DNA of 64,000 nt. Origin: Ogataea parapolymorpha DL-1. Its lineage: Eukaryota; Ascomycota; Pichiomycetes; Pichiales; Pichiaceae. The translations under genes and the position numbers were made by a program. Shown in pieces: positions 7,950-16,763 of this stretch; position 1 is the stretch's first letter, and the number at the start of each line of letters is the position of its first letter. Location of the stretch: assembly GCF_000187245.1 (NCBI RefSeq), contig NC_027862.1, forward strand, positions 310,001-374,000. The letters run 5' to 3'. The notes under the pieces were generated by a model, which saw only the letters and a program-made list of their open reading frames with translations, ran no database searches and had not been told where the DNA came from.

Positions 7950-10052
7950 ATGAGCTCGGTGAGAAGACCTTCAAAACTTTTATCTGAGAAGCAGTCAGAT
8001 AAGCTAGCGCAAATCATCCAGAACTTCTTTCTCAAGGCGGCACATGTGATATTCCATTTCCGAGTGGCGTTTCCATCAGTAGTATTGCAGCCAGATGATA
8101 GTTACGGCGCGATGGGCGATAGCTTTGCACAATCCAAATATAATAACAGATGGTTCAATCTGGACCTTGGCAACTATGAGATTCCGAGAACCGAGCTTTC
8201 TCTCTGGCGAAACAAAGACATACTGTCGTTACCCCCGCTGGTGCTGGAAACCTTTTTGGACTTAAGAGGGCTCAGCTCTAATCAAACACTCATGCTTGAT
8301 GACGTGATCGTGAAAACAAGCAAAAAAAGTGAGATCGTGTTGGAGAGATGGCTCATTGAGTTTGACCTCAGCACCTTCGACAATGAGGTAATGGAGTTCC
8401 CGTCCATTTATAAGAAGATCATCATTTTGTTTCGGTCATTGTACCTGCTGGCGGGTCTACTTCCAAGTTATAAATTGCGGGACAAACTGGTGAAATCTAA
8501 ATCGAAAAACAGCGCCATCCATGTCTCGTGCCGCATATTAGACGGTTCCAAGCCAATTACTTCGAAAGGAAGAATAGGACTGAGCAAAAAGCTCCTGAGC
8601 GAAGACGAGCACACGAGCTCCAAAAAATTACAGCCTATCTTGACGCCAATAGGAGCATTGAGAGTTTCTGTTTCCTATCGTACCAATTGCAACTTCCAGG
8701 TCAGCGATAATGAGGAGGCTCTTTCATCTCAGTTCATGCTGGACCATCTCCCATCGGTTCGCACTAATTACGACAGCGATGGCAACAGTCTTACCTCTCC
8801 GATGGATTATCTACAAAACAGGGTCTCATCTGCATCGATCCATTTGTCTGACCAGTCACCAAGAAGGAGATCGTCGACCAGATCGGTCCAGCTCTTCAAA
8901 GTCGGCTCGATCAACTCGTCGTCTTCTCCTCCCCCTGGTGCCACACAGAGCAACCAAAGTGTGTCTTCGTTCTCGACATCAAAACCTATTCCTGTCACTT
9001 TGAATAAAACGAACTCCAGCGCATCTTTGGTGCCCATACTACGGCAAAATAGAGATTCGCTGCCCAAGTCAATTGGGTCTATGGTGCAAAATCAGATGCA
9101 AGAAACAGGGCATCAGGTGTCCTCCAACTCGAGAAGGTTTTCGTCGTCGTTTGGATCCAGGTTTCGGACAGTTTCGAGCAGAAACAATAGTCTCGACGGC
9201 CAGTTGGTTGTCGCTAATCAGCCCTTTTCGACGCCAAACAATCCTATATTGCATAATTTCCGCTCAAGAAACAAATCTCCGTCGGTGTCGTCCACTGAAC
9301 TGGGCCCCTCGAGCTCTATTTACATGGATGACGACCTTGACAGTTTCATGAAGATGCTGGACTCGAAACCGGATTTGAGATTCCCGTCGAACTCCCCATC
9401 GGTGTATGAAGATCCTCTCGCAAATTTCAAGACGTTCCAAAAATCAAATGATTTCCTCACGTTGGAACAGCAGCAGCACGGCTCACCATCGTCAAACCAG
9501 ATCATGATACACAGCCAAAGTCAAACCTCCCAGTCTCAGGTATTCAAACGGACGGTTTCCTCCGACAGGTCACGCAGAGGATCTGTTTCTTCCAACTACT
9601 CGCCTTCCTCGCAGGCGCTCAGGCCGGGAGTTTCTGCGCCAATGGTAACGCCTTCGGTGACATATGGGAAATTCCACGCGTCGTCAGGCTCGCCATCGAA
9701 CTCCTCGCTGGCACAATATCTTCGGCACAATTCGTCGCCTCCTGCATCGGCAACAGCGGTGGCTACGGTCCACAACAGTCTACGGAGGCTTACTAGCTCG
9801 TCACAACGCACAAATACAAATTCCACAAACAGCAGCACCCGACCAGTCAATCCAGAGCTGCTCAAACTCAAGTCTTTCAACGAAGACGTGTTCGAGTCGG
9901 ATGACGACGAGCACGATGAACATTCGCCTCGCTCCACAGACACCAAGTCAAGAAACACAGGGCCTTCTAGTGGACATGCTGAGGACGACGAGGATGATTT
10001 GTTATTTGCTATGAGTGACATGACACTAGCCAAGAATAACCAAGAGTTTTAA
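7950..10052 (+). CDS. ATG13: Autophagy regulator Atg13
   Basis: A 700-residue protein with the Atg13 HORMA domain in residues about 10-240: KLAQIIQNFFLKAAHVIFHFR, NRWFNLDLGNYE, LVLETFLDLRGLSSNQTLMLDD, VLERWLIEFD and the late RVSVSYR strand. The long Ser/Asn/Gln-rich disordered tail is where family members carry Atg17- and Atg1-binding motifs and TORC1 phosphosites; TPTPE-like acidic patches end the protein. Atg13 scaffolds the Atg1 kinase complex for autophagosome initiation. The gene is convergent with SKI3, with only 30 bp between the stop codons. Confidence 0.92.
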   Translation: MSSVRRPSKLLSEKQSDKLAQIIQNFFLKAAHVIFHFRVAFPSVVLQPDDSYGAMGDSFAQSKYNNRWFNLDLGNYEIPRTELSLWRNKDILSLPPLVLETFLDLRGLSSNQTLMLDDVIVKTSKKSEIVLERWLIEFDLSTFDNEVMEFPSIYKKIIILFRSLYLLAGLLPSYKLRDKLVKSKSKNSAIHVSCRILDGSKPITSKGRIGLSKKLLSEDEHTSSKKLQPILTPIGALRVSVSYRTNCNFQVSDNEEALSSQFMLDHLPSVRTNYDSDGNSLTSPMDYLQNRVSSASIHLSDQSPRRRSSTRSVQLFKVGSINSSSSPPPGATQSNQSVSSFSTSKPIPVTLNKTNSSASLVPILRQNRDSLPKSIGSMVQNQMQETGHQVSSNSRRFSSSFGSRFRTVSSRNNSLDGQLVVANQPFSTPNNPILHNFRSRNKSPSVSSTELGPSSSIYMDDDLDSFMKMLDSKPDLRFPSNSPSVYEDPLANFKTFQKSNDFLTLEQQQHGSPSSNQIMIHSQSQTSQSQVFKRTVSSDRSRRGSVSSNYSPSSQALRPGVSAPMVTPSVTYGKFHASSGSPSNSSLAQYLRHNSSPPASATAVATVHNSLRRLTSSSQRTNTNSTNSSTRPVNPELLKLKSFNEDVFESDDDEHDEHSPRSTDTKSRNTGPSSGHAEDDEDDLLFAMSDMTLAKNNQEF

Positions 10053-10082
10053 TTTATTATAATTATAGTGTACTAATGCATG

Positions 10083-13000
10083 TCATGAACATCCCTTTAG
10101 TGCAATGTAGCCGTCAACGTTGCTTGGATTAAGAAGAAGAGAGCGCTGGATCGCCCGTAGCTCACCTGTCTCGATGTACGCGTTACTCAGCTCGCCAGCG
10201 TCCACGCTCTTCGAGTTCAGGCAAACGTTTAGATGCACATGTCTATCCAGTTTTTTCCAGGTGTATGCGTCTGCCGGGAACATAAATGCGTTTCTCTGCC
10301 AGATGGTAGCCGTTCCCGTGCCCATTCTTGATTCCAGCTGCTCAAGGAAAAATGGCACGCTGCTTGCTGTGTCGTCTATTCTCTCTTTCAAGGACAGCGA
10401 CTCTAATTCTTCCTTGATTGCTGGATAGAACTCTTCAAGGTTTTCGACTAGCGAGATGGAGGCCAGAGTCAGTGCAACGAGCAGCGACGTTCCGTAGTTC
10501 TCAATGTGGTTGAACAGCTCGTCAATGGCAGCCTGTTTAGTGTCCTCTGTGTTGCAATCATGAAGAACTTGAGCGATCAGAACAACGATTCTCCTAGAGT
10601 CTGGGAAAGAGTCCAAAATTTTCTTGAACTCCACCAGCGCCGAGTCGAAGTCATCTTTGAAGAAACTAGACAGTCCCAGCACAGCCAGCGACGAGAGCAT
10701 GATTTTCTGCACCTCTTCGGTCAGCTCGTCTATCTCTTCCAGCAAGTCCATAGACTGCTCGCTGACCTCAATCGCCTGGTCGTACTCCTGCGAGCCCAGA
10801 TACATTCTTGAAAGCTGGGCAAGGGCAGTGGACAGCGCAACGGCTATTTCTGGAGAATTTTCCTGCTCGTACTTTTTTTCCAGTAAGGCACAGAGCTGCT
10901 GGGAGTAGCGAAGCCCCGTCTCAAAGTCACGCACTCGCTCAATGATCAAAGTGGCCACTTGCAATGCTAGCCTATCCTTTGGATAGTACTTGAGGTAGCT
11001 CAGGATGGAAAGATTGGCCACATTGAGCTCCTGGACAGAATCCAAGTTCTGCTCGTCGATCTCGCTGCCAATAAGCGATTTCACAACGGAAAAACTGTAC
11101 AGCAGCATCGACAAGGGGCTCTTTCCGTTGGACATCACGTGAGCATGGGTTAGCAGCTGCGAGGCCGACTTGTTGTCGCCCTTGGCCTCTTCAACGAGCG
11201 CTCTTCCGGTCCAACAGGTCGCCTGCCCCGGAGCAAGCGACTGCACCCGCAAGAAACACTGGTTTGCAAGGTCCAGGTCGCCGTGATGCATGTACAACAC
11301 CGCCAGATGAGTCCACGGGGCCGGGTCACGTGGCGACAGAGATGAGGCCTTGATGAAGCAGTGCTGAGCCACTTTTGGGCTCTGCACCAGAGAGACAATT
11401 CCTAACGAGTTCCAGTACTCCGGGTTGTCGTTTTCAAGGACGATCGCCTGTTTGAACGCCTTGATGGAGCATTCTTGGAGATGAGTTTTTTCGAGTCTCA
11501 GAAATGCCACCAGATAGGCCACGCCGAGGTTGTACGTCACCGAGGAGCGCAGGAGCCGTGCTGCGCCGTCACCGGTCACGGAAAGTGCTACGCGCGCGCT
11601 CTCGATCATGTAGTAGCACGTCTTGTCCACTTTGCTGTTGCTTGTTTTTAGCTTGTTGTAATTCTCGTCTTCGCCCATCTCCTTTAGCAACCGTACGCTG
11701 CTTGTCTCCGGGACACGGCGAATGATAAATTCTAGATCGTCAAACGGAATGTGCTCGATGTGCGATTCGACGGTCAGCAGAAGTTTCAACAGCTCCGAAA
11801 GCAGACGCCAGAGACTGGGAGCATGTGGATCCAAATCTGCTGCTTTTCTGAGAGCCTCGAACGCCTTGAGTGCCGTGTCCATCGACCGTGCTATGTGGCT
11901 GTTGCTGATTTCGTAGTTGGTCTTCATTATCAGCGTCTCAGCGAGCCGATTGACAATGCACAGCTCGTCTGGCCTGGTGTCGGCAATTTTCTCCAAGTGG
12001 AATATGCTGTCCTGGAATTCTCCCATCTCGCCTAAAACAACCGCAAACAAGTAGATGCCGTGCCAGTTATCCGGTTCCAGCTCCAGCGCCTTGTTGAAAA
12101 CTTTCAGCGCGGCGTCCAGCCGTCCACGAGCAAGATACCCTTCGCCCAGCCCGATCCACGAGTCCACGTCCGAGGAGTTCATCCGAAGACCGTTTTGGAA
12201 CAGTTCGATGGCCTTACTGTCGTCCTGGCGCTCAAGAGCAGCACATCCAAGCATCCTGTACGGCCAGGACCCGTCCTCGTCCAAGGATAGCATGGCCAGG
12301 CGTCCCTGTTCGCTGTCGATCACTCTTTGACAAACAACCTCCACCATCTCCCAGTCTTTGTTGGCACTGAAATAATTGGCCAGCTCCCGCGCAGCAAGCA
12401 TGTCTCCGGCGTTCAATTCGAAAGCTTTGGTCAGACACTTTAAGGCCCGTGTCTGGTTGTCGTAAAACGTGAGATAAATGTAACCTAGCGAACTGTAAGG
12501 CGCAGAGAGCGATTCCGACTGTTTAAGGGCCTCGATTAGCAAGTTGAACGCCGACTTTACCAGCCCAGCAGCAGTTTCCTCATCTGGGCTTTCCAGACTC
12601 TTCAATTCCATCAAATATGACTCAGCCATGCGCCAGAGCGTGGTGCCACGCATTTCCAGGGAGTTGGGGTCTGTACCGTCAATAAGCTTATACGCCTTTT
12701 GCAGTCCCTCGCGTCCTTCGGAATAGCGGCCAATTTGGATAATACTCCAGCTGTACTCAAGATTCGCTTGTAAGTGGTCCGGTGCGTCCTCCAGCACCTT
12801 TTCCAATAGCTCTGAGGCGGCCGCGTAATTTTTCTGCTCCACTAATATGAGACCCTTGCCAATTCTGGCCTGGACGTCCGTTGGCGAGCTGGCTAGAACA
12901 GAGTCGTAGAGTCTTAGTGCCTGTGAAAAGTGCCGTGGAGGCTCGTAGTAGGTGTATGCCGTGGCCAGAGACAGCAGAGAGTCCTTTTTGGTGTTCTTGA

Positions 13001-14327
13001 GCTCCAAAAGCGTCTTTTTCTGCTCTTTCGAAACGAGAGTCACCAGTTGTTTGGCATACTCAAGAGCACTCTCGTACTCCCGCAGATGCAAATAGTAAGC
13101 GACAACTATGCGGTGCGCAAGAATCGACTCCGCTGCCACCTTAATGCCCTGGATCATCAGCTCGAGCACGTCGGCAGCAGAGAGGTCCTCAGAGCTATTT
13201 CCCTGCTCTGCCTCCTCCAGGGGTAGAGCGGACTCGTCGTTTGGGTCGTCCTCGGTATCTTCTGTGGTTTTGATGTTTTTCAGGACACGCTTGTTCTTTC
13301 TGTTGTGTCTTCTTTTCGATTTTTTCTCAACCTTGAGATACTCCTTGACTCTTTTTCTATCAAAAGGAGAAATGTCCGAGGAAACAAAAGCATACAGCAC
13401 TGCGCCCAACCCAACGTTTCCAAACAGCTTGATATAATCGGCAACGACGATGAGATCCAGCGAATCGAACGATTTCAGGTCCAGCCAGTCCAAATAGAGG
13501 TCCCACGCGTGCTGAACAGGATTATTCACAATCACCATGCCATGGGCCATGTCGAAAACCTCTGCAAACAGTTGCTTCTTCTCTTCTGGAGGCGACGCCT
13601 TCATGAGCTCGTATTTCTGCTCCAACAAACGCGACTCCATTTTGCGGCGATAAAAGTCGTCTGTGCAAATATCGATATATCTCTGGCACAACTCCGACAG
13701 CTTGAACTGCTTATGTGCGGTCACAATCACCTTGTTGTACGCCAGCTGGCTTTTTTCAGACATGTTTGAGATTCCGGTCAGCTTGTTTTTGAACAACTGC
13801 GACTTCACGTAGTTGTTCTGCTTTTCCTGTACTATGTTAATCAGTTGGTAGAGTGCGATTTCTGGTTTTTCAAACATTTCTCCCATCAGGTCGCCAAGCT
13901 CTGCGCCAGGGATAACCTGGCGATAGTAGTACTCTGTGAGCTCTGGGATCTTGCGCTTGAATTTTTTCAGATAATCTCGCACCTCTGTCACCACCTCTGT
14001 GAGAGGATCGTTCTTAGCAAGCAAACTGTTGGCCAGCCCGGTCACTACCGCAAAAAACCGCTTGTAATCGGTACTATCCCGTTGCAACTCGAGCATTCCC
14101 TTCCATGCGAGGATTTCATCCGGATTTATCTTCGCAGCCTGCTCGTAGGACGCAAATGCCTTGGCATCGTCCTTCAACATATGCAGCGCCTTGCCCTTGA
14201 AGATATATGCAAAGTAGTTGTTCTTGTCGTGTTCCTCAATGATCTTGTCGCAGCAGTATATCACGTAATTCGGGTCGTCATCTTTGAATGACTGCTTGGC
14301 AGCCTTTAACAGACTATTCACCGACAT
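10083..14327 (-). CDS. SKI3: Ski complex TPR scaffold Ski3
   Basis: A 1414-residue protein (yeast Ski3 1432 aa) made almost entirely of tetratricopeptide repeats, from KAAKQSFKDDDPNYVIYCCDKII at the N terminus to the C-terminal ALKGCS. Clear TPR units include AWKGMLELQRDSTDYKRFF, ALKVFNKALELEPDNWHGIYL and AVLYMHHGDLDLANQCFLRVQ. A lysine-rich insert lies near residue 340. Ski3 holds Ski2 helicase and Ski8 together for cytoplasmic 3'-5' mRNA decay by the exosome. It is divergent from MLC2, with only 75 bp between start codons. Confidence 0.9.
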   Translation of the reverse strand: MSVNSLLKAAKQSFKDDDPNYVIYCCDKIIEEHDKNNYFAYIFKGKALHMLKDDAKAFASYEQAAKINPDEILAWKGMLELQRDSTDYKRFFAVVTGLANSLLAKNDPLTEVVTEVRDYLKKFKRKIPELTEYYYRQVIPGAELGDLMGEMFEKPEIALYQLINIVQEKQNNYVKSQLFKNKLTGISNMSEKSQLAYNKVIVTAHKQFKLSELCQRYIDICTDDFYRRKMESRLLEQKYELMKASPPEEKKQLFAEVFDMAHGMVIVNNPVQHAWDLYLDWLDLKSFDSLDLIVVADYIKLFGNVGLGAVLYAFVSSDISPFDRKRVKEYLKVEKKSKRRHNRKNKRVLKNIKTTEDTEDDPNDESALPLEEAEQGNSSEDLSAADVLELMIQGIKVAAESILAHRIVVAYYLHLREYESALEYAKQLVTLVSKEQKKTLLELKNTKKDSLLSLATAYTYYEPPRHFSQALRLYDSVLASSPTDVQARIGKGLILVEQKNYAAASELLEKVLEDAPDHLQANLEYSWSIIQIGRYSEGREGLQKAYKLIDGTDPNSLEMRGTTLWRMAESYLMELKSLESPDEETAAGLVKSAFNLLIEALKQSESLSAPYSSLGYIYLTFYDNQTRALKCLTKAFELNAGDMLAARELANYFSANKDWEMVEVVCQRVIDSEQGRLAMLSLDEDGSWPYRMLGCAALERQDDSKAIELFQNGLRMNSSDVDSWIGLGEGYLARGRLDAALKVFNKALELEPDNWHGIYLFAVVLGEMGEFQDSIFHLEKIADTRPDELCIVNRLAETLIMKTNYEISNSHIARSMDTALKAFEALRKAADLDPHAPSLWRLLSELLKLLLTVESHIEHIPFDDLEFIIRRVPETSSVRLLKEMGEDENYNKLKTSNSKVDKTCYYMIESARVALSVTGDGAARLLRSSVTYNLGVAYLVAFLRLEKTHLQECSIKAFKQAIVLENDNPEYWNSLGIVSLVQSPKVAQHCFIKASSLSPRDPAPWTHLAVLYMHHGDLDLANQCFLRVQSLAPGQATCWTGRALVEEAKGDNKSASQLLTHAHVMSNGKSPLSMLLYSFSVVKSLIGSEIDEQNLDSVQELNVANLSILSYLKYYPKDRLALQVATLIIERVRDFETGLRYSQQLCALLEKKYEQENSPEIAVALSTALAQLSRMYLGSQEYDQAIEVSEQSMDLLEEIDELTEEVQKIMLSSLAVLGLSSFFKDDFDSALVEFKKILDSFPDSRRIVVLIAQVLHDCNTEDTKQAAIDELFNHIENYGTSLLVALTLASISLVENLEEFYPAIKEELESLSLKERIDDTASSVPFFLEQLESRMGTGTATIWQRNAFMFPADAYTWKKLDRHVHLNVCLNSKSVDAGELSNAYIETGELRAIQRSLLLNPSNVDGYIALKGCS

Positions 14328-14402
14328 TGCAGGGTGAATTAATTTATCTTGAAAAATAAAAAAGGTGCACAGATTATTTTTGTTTACATTAGATTATTTA
14401 TC

Positions 14403-14918
14403 ATGAGTGTAAGTAATTGAGAAAGTGTGCGAGAATCTGACAAATAGACAGCAGAGTGGAGCATCAGCGCACTCTCCAGAGAGCAGGTTGCTCATTGGAA
14501 AGGAGTTTTTGACATCATCGACCAAGATCACGACGGAAAGATCACAGAGGAAGATATCAAAAACACGTACAGCAGCCTCGGATTGAAGGACGAGGGAGAG
14601 GCCCAAAAGATGATGGCAGAGGCTGGTTCTCACGGGCTGGTATTTAACGGGTTTTTGAGACTGATGGGCTCGAAATACGGCGACTTCAGCGACCGCAGCG
14701 AGCTGGAACAGGTGTTTGCAACCTTCAAAGACGACTCCAAAACTGTGAACGCCGCAGAGCTCAACGAGCATCTCACAAGCGTGAGCAGGACAAACCAGGA
14801 TATTCAGTTGAGCAAGGAGGATATCAACAAAGTGCTTAAGGCGTTCAGTAAGAAGAGCGATCTTACGGGAAAAACCGCCTTCGCAGCCGACAAGTTTATC
14901 GACACGGTTTCACATTAG
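14403..14918 (+). CDS. MLC2: Myosin II regulatory light chain Mlc2, two exons
   Basis: Exon 1 is 14403-14408 (Met-Ser), the intron is 14409-14447, and exon 2 is 14448-14918, giving 158 residues (yeast Mlc2 163). The intron has GTAAGT, a CTGAC branch-like motif and ends AAATAG. Only this acceptor restores the frame (MSTAEWSISALSREQVAHW). The first EF-hand loop at residues 27-38 (DQDHDGKITEED) has Asp at position 12, typical of regulatory light chains; the remaining hands are degenerate. The C terminus resembles yeast Mlc2 (...GKTAFAADKFIDTVS). It would bind Myo1 at the cytokinetic ring. MLC1 or another EF-hand protein is the alternative. Confidence 0.8.
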
Positions 14919-14979
14919 GCAAATACAGAGCGAGTCAATGATACATTCTATGCCAAACGATAAATAAAATACAGGTCCA

Positions 14980-15435
14980 TTATTGATCAATAATCAGCTC
15001 GTCGACACTCCAATCCTCGTATGAGCCGTCAGGCAGGTATCTTCTGATGATAAGCGGGATTTTTCTCTGCGAGAGTTCTTTGAGGGCGATTTGCAACGGG
15101 TCAGTCTCTCCCTCGATGTCGACCAGGACAGGAGCATTCATGGAGATCTGTAGAGCTCTGGTACCCAATATTCTTGCTCTTTCGTATTTGGTCATGTATG
15201 GCGTGGTTGTGCGCTGGTCTTTAGGAATCGCGAGGTTCTTGGCCTTCTTGTGCGTGCTCCCGTTGGCAAAAGCGTCGGCGTCGTCTGGTCCCAGGCCTCC
15301 TTTCACGATCGTCTTTCCGTCTTCAGTTTCCAGTGGATCCTCGTCACTGAACCGCTCCTCCTCGCTCAGCTCCATGTTCTCCTCGAAGTCGTCAAACTTT
15401 TCGTTTTTGAATCCATCCTCATCATAATCTGCCAT
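14980..15435 (-). CDS. RPO26: RNA polymerase I/II/III common subunit Rpb6 (ABC23)
   Basis: A 151-residue protein (yeast 155) with an acidic N-terminal tail and the near-invariant RPB6 core: [59 protein letters not shown], then [20 protein letters not shown]. Shared by all three nuclear polymerases. Saccharomyces RPO26 has an intron near its start; none is needed here, because the frame is open from the ATG at 15435. Divergent from PZF1. Confidence 0.97.
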   Translation of the reverse strand: MADYDEDGFKNEKFDDFEENMELSEEERFSDEDPLETEDGKTIVKGGLGPDDADAFANGSTHKKAKNLAIPKDQRTTTPYMTKYERARILGTRALQISMNAPVLVDIEGETDPLQIALKELSQRKIPLIIRRYLPDGSYEDWSVDELIIDQ

Positions 15436-15485
15436 GTTGCGTCAATTGGAGGTCTATTGAAGACTAACAAACAACACCGTTATTT

Positions 15486-15497
15486 TGAAAAATTTTT
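15486..15497. promoter_or_regulatory. RRPE-like TGAAAAATTTTT in RPO26/PZF1 promoter
   Basis: TGAAAAATTTTT matches the ribosomal RNA processing element bound by Stb3 in Saccharomyces. It lies between two genes of the transcription machinery (Rpb6 and TFIIIA). The match is seen; regulation is inferred. Confidence 0.5.
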
Positions 15498-15513
15498 GCT
15501 AAGACAAGGGTTC

Positions 15514-15520
15514 CGGGTAA
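15514..15520. promoter_or_regulatory. Reb1-type site CGGGTAA
   Basis: CGGGTAA (TTACCCG on the other strand), preceded by TTC, gives TTACCCGGAA, the core of general regulatory factor Reb1. It lies 17 bp from the RRPE in the 133-bp divergent promoter, the usual position for a nucleosome-excluding site. Confidence 0.55.
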
Positions 15521-15568
15521 CAAGAGTAAAATAAAATATAAAATATTTAATTTAGCATTTGATAAGGA

Positions 15569-16687
15569 ATGGCTTCTGGGGATTCTTTGGGGAAGCGAAA
15601 ATTAGGCGATCCCGTGCCCCTAGAGCCGTCAAAAAATCCGAAAATTTTAGATGTTCCTCCGGGAATAATATCGCCCGAGCCTTCGTCCAGGAACTCTTCG
15701 CGGAGCTCCTCGAGATCCAGCTCCCCTTCTAAACTGAAAAAATATTTCTGTCACTATGAGGACTGCGGCAAGGCGTACGCCAAGCCATCGCTACTAGAAC
15801 AACACATACGCACGCACACCAATGAAAGACCATTTAACTGCTCTTCTTGTGGACAGTCGTTTATCAGAAAAGACCATTTGCAACGACATATGCTCAAACA
15901 CACTGACGAGGACGCCAAACCGCTGCACTGCTCGATTTGCGGCAAGGGCGTGAACACCAACCAGCATCTGCGGCGACACGAAAAGACGCATTATAAATCG
16001 TTCAAGTGCAGTCATGAAAATTGCGCCGAGTCATTCTACAAACACCAGTCTCTCAAGGCACACATCAATTCTGTGCACAATGCTTCGCGACTGACGTGCG
16101 AAGAATGCGGCAAGAGCTTCAGCCGTCCGGGCCGACTCTCCGATCATATGGAAAAACACCACAGTTCCACGCCAAAGCTCATTTGCGAGTATCCTGGCTG
16201 TTTCAAAGCGTTCAAGGTGTGGTCTGCCTTGCAACTGCACATAAAATCCGAGCATTCTAAGCTCTCATGCGATATCTGCGGGAAGCGCTGCGTGGGACCA
16301 ACAGGATTGGCCAATCACATGAAGATTCACGACGAAACGACGGCCGTCAAGATATGGAAATGCTCGCTCTGTGACGAAAGATACCAAAAAAAGGAGGATC
16401 TAACACAGCATTACGAAAAAAGCCATCCGGACCACCAGAGCAACGAGGAGCTGCAGTACGCCTCTTCGGCCGACTCGCCGATCGACGAGGTGCTTGTCTC
16501 GAAGCCAACGAAGCAGACGTTCCAGAAACAGCTCAAGAAGGGCAGAATCGGATCTGTAATCAACCTGTTGGTTTCCAACGTGAACGAACGCACCATTTTG
16601 TGCGATCTGTGCGGTAGAGGGTTCAAGAAGGACTACGATCTGCGCAGACACCTGGAATGGCATGAAAAAAAGGCCAATTTACAGTAA
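15569..16687 (+). CDS. PZF1: Transcription factor IIIA, nine C2H2 zinc fingers
   Basis: A 372-residue protein. A Ser-rich leader of about 50 residues precedes eight contiguous C2H2 fingers (first FCHYEDCGKAY...HIRTH, eighth WKCSLCDERY...HYEKSH). Then comes a spacer of about 80 residues and a ninth finger (ILCDLCGRGF...HLEWH). Eight fingers, a long linker and a separate ninth finger is the architecture of yeast TFIIIA (429 aa), in which the spacer carries an activation function. TFIIIA binds the 5S rRNA gene internal control region and recruits TFIIIC. Confidence 0.92.
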   Translation: MASGDSLGKRKLGDPVPLEPSKNPKILDVPPGIISPEPSSRNSSRSSSRSSSPSKLKKYFCHYEDCGKAYAKPSLLEQHIRTHTNERPFNCSSCGQSFIRKDHLQRHMLKHTDEDAKPLHCSICGKGVNTNQHLRRHEKTHYKSFKCSHENCAESFYKHQSLKAHINSVHNASRLTCEECGKSFSRPGRLSDHMEKHHSSTPKLICEYPGCFKAFKVWSALQLHIKSEHSKLSCDICGKRCVGPTGLANHMKIHDETTAVKIWKCSLCDERYQKKEDLTQHYEKSHPDHQSNEELQYASSADSPIDEVLVSKPTKQTFQKQLKKGRIGSVINLLVSNVNERTILCDLCGRGFKKDYDLRRHLEWHEKKANLQ

Positions 16688-16763
16688 CTAGATAGTTCAA
16701 GGTCCCTTAATATATATTGTGCGCTTGGGTATTAACTGTTGTTCCATACTGGATGGATCCTCA

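Noticed and set aside
15569..16687. Generic C2H2 transcription factor instead of TFIIIA
   Set aside because: Eight adjacent fingers, a spacer of about 80 residues and a separate ninth finger is specific to yeast TFIIIA.
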